Position numbers and translations under genes: made by a program. A stretch of 64,000 bases of DNA, from assembly GCA_027943335.1 (NCBI GenBank), contig BSBK01002075.1, forward strand, positions 4,911,001 to 4,975,000. Direction: 5' to 3'. The notes under the pieces were generated by a model. The model was given only the letters and a program-made list of their open reading frames with translations, was not told the DNA's origin and ran no database searches. The DNA is from Chamaecyparis obtusa (lineage: Eukaryota > Streptophyta > Pinopsida > Cupressales > Cupressaceae). Positions 59,297-64,000 of the stretch are shown here, piece by piece (the first letter of the stretch is position 1; each line of letters opens with the position of its first letter).

Positions 59297-62200
59297 AATG
59301 TATTGCTATTCAACCACATTTATGGGCCTGTTTGGACCGTGGCACACAGTAGCATCTACAGAGAAGAATATCCCAGGTGTAACAAGTTGTAAGAATATAC
59401 CAACAGTTCTAAGAAGTTCCCTAGCACATAGTAGCATCTACAGAGAAGAATATACAACATGAGGGCAGCCACTATAAAGACAACATGATAATGTACACTC
59501 ATTGTATGTGTACATTATCATGTTGTCTTTACAGTGACTGTCCTCATTCAAGTGGCAATTACAGAAGGGACAGTCATTGTGAGATGTCCTCATTTGTGAC
59601 AAGGATAGTCACACATGAGGACATCTCACAGTGATCGATTGTCCCTTGTGTAATTGCCACTTGAATGTATTGCTATTGAACCACATTAATGCTTTTCTTC
59701 TTCAACAAATGAGGACAGTCACTCTAAAGACAACATGATAATGTACACTCATTGTAAGGATAGTCACAAATGAGGACATCTCACAGTGACTATCCCTTGT
59801 GTAATTGCCACTTGAATTACACAAGGGACAGTCATTGTGAGATGTCCTCATTTGTGACAAGGATAGTCACACATGAGGACATCTCACAGTGATCGATTGT
59901 CCCTTGTGTAATTGCCACTTGAATGTATTGCTATTGAACCACATTAATGCTTTTCTTCTTCAACAAATGAGGACAGTCACTCTAAAGACAACATGATAAT
60001 GTACACTCACTGTAAGGACAGTCACAAATGAGGACATCTCACAGTGACTGTCCCTTGTGTGATTGCCACTTGAATGTATTGCTATTCAGCCACATTAATG
60101 CTTTTCTTCTTCAACAAATGAGGATAGTCACTCTAAAGACAACATGATAATGTACACGGGTTGTAAGTGTACATTATCATGTTGTCTTTACAGTGACTGT
60201 CCTCCTTCAAGTGGCAATTACACAAGGGACAGTCACTGTAAAGGCAACATGATAATGTAGAGAAACATTGTCATTTGTATTTTCAACAGTGCCGAGAGAG
60301 ATTCCCTCCACAAAATCATAGCTACAATTTCTGAGTACGTTGGGTTTATTTTTCTTTTGTCATTATTATGTAATCTGGTATTCAGTTGTTACAGAGCTAA
60401 AATACCCAGAAATGAGGACATATCTGTGTTGAATTTATTGTTAGCGGCTCTGGTTATTTAGAAGTTTAATTTTATTTGTTCATCTTTCAAGCACAAATGT
60501 TTTGTGGACCGTAACATCTTCATTGTTTTGGGTATGCAATGAAACAGCCGTAACTTGCAACTACCTTCACGGTACTTGTGTACATTATCATGTTGTCTTT
60601 ACAGTGACTGTCCTCATTCAAGTGGCAATTACACAAGGGACAATCACTGTGAGATGTCCTCATTTGTGACAAGGACAGTCACACATGAGGACATCTCACA
60701 GTGACTGTCCCTTGTGTAATTGCCACTTGAATGTATTGCTATTCAACCACATTTATGGGCCCGTTTGGACCCCAGCACACAGTAGCATCTACAAAGAAGA
60801 ATATCCCAGGTGTAACAAGTTGTAAGAATATACCAACAGTTCTAAGAAGTTCCCTAGCACATAGTAGCATCTACAGAGAAGAATATACAACATGAGGGCA
60901 GCCACTGTAAAGACAACATGATAATGTACACTCATTGTATGTGTACATTATCATGTTGTCTTTACAGTGACTGTCCTTATTCAAGTGGCAATTACAGAAG
61001 GGACAGTCATTGTGAGATGTCCTCATTTGTGACAAGGATAGTCACACATGAGGACATCTCATAGTGATCAATTGTCCCTTGTGTAATTGCCACTTGAATG
61101 TATTGCTATTGAACCACATTAATGCTTTTCTTCTTCAACAAATGAGGATAGTCACTCTAAAGACAACATGATAATGTACACTCATTGTAAGGACAGTCAC
61201 AAATGAGGACATCTCACAATGACTGTCCCTTGTGTAATTGCCACTTGAATTACACAAGGGACAGTCATTGTGAGATGTCCTCATTTGTGACAAGGATAGT
61301 CACACATGAGGACATCTCACAGTGATCGATTGTCCCTTGTGTAATTTCCACTTGAATGTATTGCTATTGAACCACATTAATGCTTTTCTTCTTCAACAAA
61401 TGAGGACAGTCACTCTAAAGACAACATGATAATGTACACTCACTGTAAGGACAGTCACAAATGAGGACATCTCACAGTGACTGTCCCTTGTGTGATTGCC
61501 ACTTGAATGTATTGCTATTCAGCCACATTAATGCTTTTCTTCTTCAACAAATGAGGATAGTCACTCTAAAGACAACATGATAATGTACACAGGCTGTAAG
61601 TGTACATTATCATGTTGTCTTTACAGTGACTGTCCTCCTTCAAGTGGCAATTACACAAGGGACAGTCACTGTAAAGGCAACATGATAATGTAGAGAAACG
61701 TTGTCATTTGTATTTTCAACAGTGCCGAGAGAGATTCCCTCTGCGAAATCACAGCTAAAATTTCTGAGTACGTTGGGTTTATTTTTCTTTTGTCATTATT
61801 ATGTAATCTGGTATTCAGCTGTTACAGAGCTAAAATACCCAGAAATGAGGACATATCTGTGTTGAATTTATTGTTAGCGGCTTTGGTTATTTAGAAGTTT
61901 AATTTTATTTGTTCATCTTTCAAGCACAAACATTTTGTGGACCCTAACATCTTCATTGTTTCGGGTATGCAATGAAACAGCCGTAACTTGCAACTACCTT
62001 CACGGTACTTGTGCACATTATCATGTTGTCTTTACAGTGACTGTCCTCATTCAAGTGGAAATTACACAAGGGACAGTCACTGTGAGATGTCCTCATTTGT
62101 GACAAGGACAGTCACACATGAGGACATCTCACAGTGACTGTCCCTTGTGTAATTGCCACTTGAATGTATTGCTATTCAACCACATTTATGGGCCCGTTTG

Positions 62201-62682
62201 GACCGCGGCACATAGTAGCATCTACAGAGAAGAATATCCTAGGTGTAACAAGTTGTAAGAATATACCAACAGTTCTAAGAAGTTCCCTAGCACATAGTAG
62301 CATCTACAGAGAAGAATATACAACATGAGGGCAGCCACTGTAAAGACAACATGATAATGTACACTCATTGTATGTGTACATTATCATGTTGTCTTTACAG
62401 TGACTGTCCTCATTCAAGTGGAAATTACACAAGGGACAGTCACTATGAGATGTCCTCATTTGTGACAAGGACAGTCACACATGAGGACATCTCACAGTGA
62501 CTGTCCCTTGTGTAATTGCCACTTGAATGTATTTCTATTCAACCACATTTATGGGCCCGTTTGGACCGCGGCACATAGTAGCATCTACAGAGAAGAATAT
62601 CCCAGGTGTAACAAGTTGTAAGAATATACCAACAGTTCTAAGAAGTTCCCTAGCACATAGTAGCATCTACAGAGAAGAATAT

Positions 62683-63739
62683 GGGTCAACGAGGTTGACT
62701 TCAAAGCCATGCAATCTAATGGTAATAGTAATATCATAATTTGACATACTATCAGAAATACTTCCTAAATAGACTATTCAATCTTATAAGAGATGGATTC
62801 ATGAGAACTATTATTTATGAAATATGAGTCAATGACTTTAATTAAAAAAATTACACAATCTAATTCTTGTAAAAATATCAAAATTTGACACATTGAAAAT
62901 ACCTTCCAAAAGTATCGTTAATTGATTAATATGAATCACTACTCATGAAATATAATTTTATAAACCTAATCTAAAAACTACACAATAAAAATCTTAATAG
63001 CAATATTGTAAGAAACTATTCCCAAAAGCAAGCCTAATAAAATTTGATGAAAATAATTTTTGTTTCACTCAACTTTGACATTCACAACTTCCTCTTTTAT
63101 TATAATAAGAAAAAAAATGTCTTTTTAGATATACCTCATGAACCATACTCGAATAATCTATCATTTTTCTTCTCAAAAACATATTTGCAGAGCCTGCTTC
63201 TTTTACTTGTTTGTACTTTTATCTCTCTGATGGAAAGGGTTCCTTCAGGACACATTTTTCCAAGTTCACTGCTTGAGATATTTGAGGAGGGTTCCCCTGC
63301 TTGAGTATCCATCCAACCCATATTCGAGTAGTTCTACAATTGCACAGTCTAAATTAATAATACTGACAATTGAATGACGAATGATGATACATAGAATTGA
63401 TATAAACTAATCCTAAAAACACTAAAACATTATTAATATATTTATATTTCATAAATAAAATTGATATAAAAGATTTGGAAAGATACATTAAAAAATAGAA
63501 AAACAGTAATTTATAATAGAAGGAAACTTAAATTGCTATTTAAAAAAAAAACAAGTCTTAAATCTTATCATTTTGTTTCATTATCATCCATAAGTACACA
63601 CCTCTAGCATAATAATTATATTTTACCACCCATAAAATGAAAAAAAGATTTTCACAAGAGAAATTGAAGCTAGATTATAAAAATGAACCATCTTATTGGA
63701 AACTGGAACTGTTATCATACCCAAAAGGACTACAAAATT
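62683..63739. other. AT-rich stretch after the array, no gene seen
   Basis: No repeat unit of the array, no retroelement domain and no tRNA. One 86-codon frame (63044-63304) is unsupported. Confidence 0.55.
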
Positions 63740-64000
63740 TCACCTTATCATACCCAGATTGTTGCTTTGCCTGGCGGAGGGAAATTTGATCAGTAAAATT
63801 GACACAGAGTATGTTGTCTCCATTGTCATGCTGGATAACAAAACACCAACTTTAATGGGCATGTACTGTCCCTTGTGTAATTGCCACTTGAATGCATTGC
63901 TATTTGATGTAGGGGCATCCCTAATGCAAGCCAAAGACACCATGATTGAAGGAAGTTGCCATGAAGCCAAGGAGTCAAATCCTATCAATTGGAACATAAG
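63740..64000 (-). CDS. Partial open frame containing one copy of the array motif, unknown product
   Basis: The minus strand is open from the window edge (63997) to a stop at 63740. Part of it reads NAFKWQLHKGQYMPIKVGVL then SSMTMETTYSVSILLIKFPS. The plus-strand bases 63866-63904 (CTGTCCCTTGTGTAATTGCC, then ACTTGAATG) are the same words that fill the array, and here they lie inside the frame. This could be a gene or gene piece from which the array words came, or another degenerate copy. A GT at the end of the frame (CTGGGTATGATAAG on the minus strand) could be a splice donor. No family is recognised and the true start lies outside the window. Confidence 0.3.
   Translation of the reverse strand, partial: LMFQLIGFDSLASWQLPSIMVSLACIRDAPTSNSNAFKWQLHKGQYMPIKVGVLLSSMTMETTYSVSILLIKFPSARQSNNLGMIR

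Larger units (their letters stand above)
58490..62682. repeat. Higher-order repeat array, period about 1433 bp, full of palindromes
   Basis: The marker GTAGAGAAAC occurs at 58825, 60257 and 61690 (spacings 1432 and 1433). The marker GGGCC/TGTTTGGACC occurs near 59325, 60758 and 62190, with a partial last repeat near 62551. Each unit alternates short words (CCACATTAATGCTTTTCTTC, ACAACATGATAATGTACAC, ATGAGGACATCTCACAGTGA, TAATTGCCACTTGAATGTA) in both orientations. It ends at about 62682. No open frame crosses it. Confidence 0.92.
57230..64000 (+). mobile_element. CACTA (EnSpm-type) DNA transposon, left end and interior; right end not in window
   Basis: The element begins CACTAATACATTTGGGG exactly where copia-B LTR homology ends, and it is followed by CG-rich subterminal repeats. 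This is the architecture of CACTA elements (CACTA tip, subterminal motifs, 3-bp target duplication, here predicted as ATA at 57227-57229). No transposase is visible. The interior holds a large hairpin, captured gene-like pieces and a repeat array. The opposite tip (TAGTG followed by ATA and CTTGTGTG) is not found before the window end, so the right limit is open; the region after 62690 may belong to it or not. Confidence 0.75.

Noticed and set aside
58490..62682. CRISPR-like array (regular repeats with spacers)
   Set aside because: Unit length of 1.43 kb, both orientations, plant nuclear context and CACTA tip; no cas genes and no 25-40 bp repeat/spacer pattern.
1..64000. tRNA, rRNA or endogenous pararetrovirus
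   Set aside because: No tRNA-like cloverleaf or rRNA words recognised by eye; tRNA-like words are only primer sites. The reverse transcriptases are all flanked by copia or gypsy integrases and LTRs, not by movement-protein or caulimovirus-type coat sequences.

Overview
This window is plant nuclear DNA made almost entirely of nested transposable elements. The evidence is several Ty1/copia and Ty3/gypsy LTR retrotransposons with plant-type initiator-Met tRNA primer sites, 5-bp target-site duplications (TSDs), chromodomain integrases, a CACTA-type DNA transposon end, high A+T content, and no intact host gene. Very long LTRs (3.9-4.5 kb) and deep nesting fit a large-genome seed plant, possibly a gymnosperm; the species is an inference I cannot confirm. 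No element carries an intact polyprotein.

Layout. (a) 1-1015 is the 3' end of a chromodomain Ty3/gypsy element, with its polypurine tract and LTR start at about 1086. (b) 4461-26908 is a Ty1/copia element ('copia-1': two 333-bp LTRs, TSD CTTAC), split between gag and protease by a giant solo LTR on the minus strand (6286-23269, TSD AGCAT). That solo LTR is itself split by a complete Ty3/gypsy chromovirus on the minus strand (7828-20288, two 3868-bp LTRs, TSD ACATA). (c) 28157-43165 is a 5'-truncated Ty1/copia element ('copia-A'). A 9.3-kb minus-strand LTR element without pol (29526-38835, two 905-bp LTRs, TSD GTATC) sits in its integrase. (d) 43185-43925 is the 3' tail and LTR of a further copia element ('copia-H'). 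(e) 44545-57229 is a Ty1/copia element ('copia-B'). An 847-bp solo LTR (50132-50978) sits in its RNase H and a 4320-bp giant solo LTR (52784-57103, homologous to the one in b) sits in its 3' LTR. (f) At 57230 a CACTA terminus cuts the copia-B 3' LTR. Behind it are CG-rich subterminal repeats, a near-perfect hairpin with 183-bp arms, captured gene-like segments, and a 1.43-kb higher-order repeat array full of palindromes (to about 62682). The sequence then becomes AT-rich to the window end, where a partial ORF contains one array motif.

How the parts relate. The pol genes show the usual order of their families: copia gag-PR-IN-RT-RH, gypsy gag-PR-RT-RH-IN-chromodomain. Most in-frame stops are TAG where glutamine is expected, as from deamination of methylated CAG. 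The most unusual items are the hairpin/array region of the CACTA element, the pol-less gag-like element with its own primer-site type, and the giant-LTR family whose GC-rich core is conserved in position but not in sequence.
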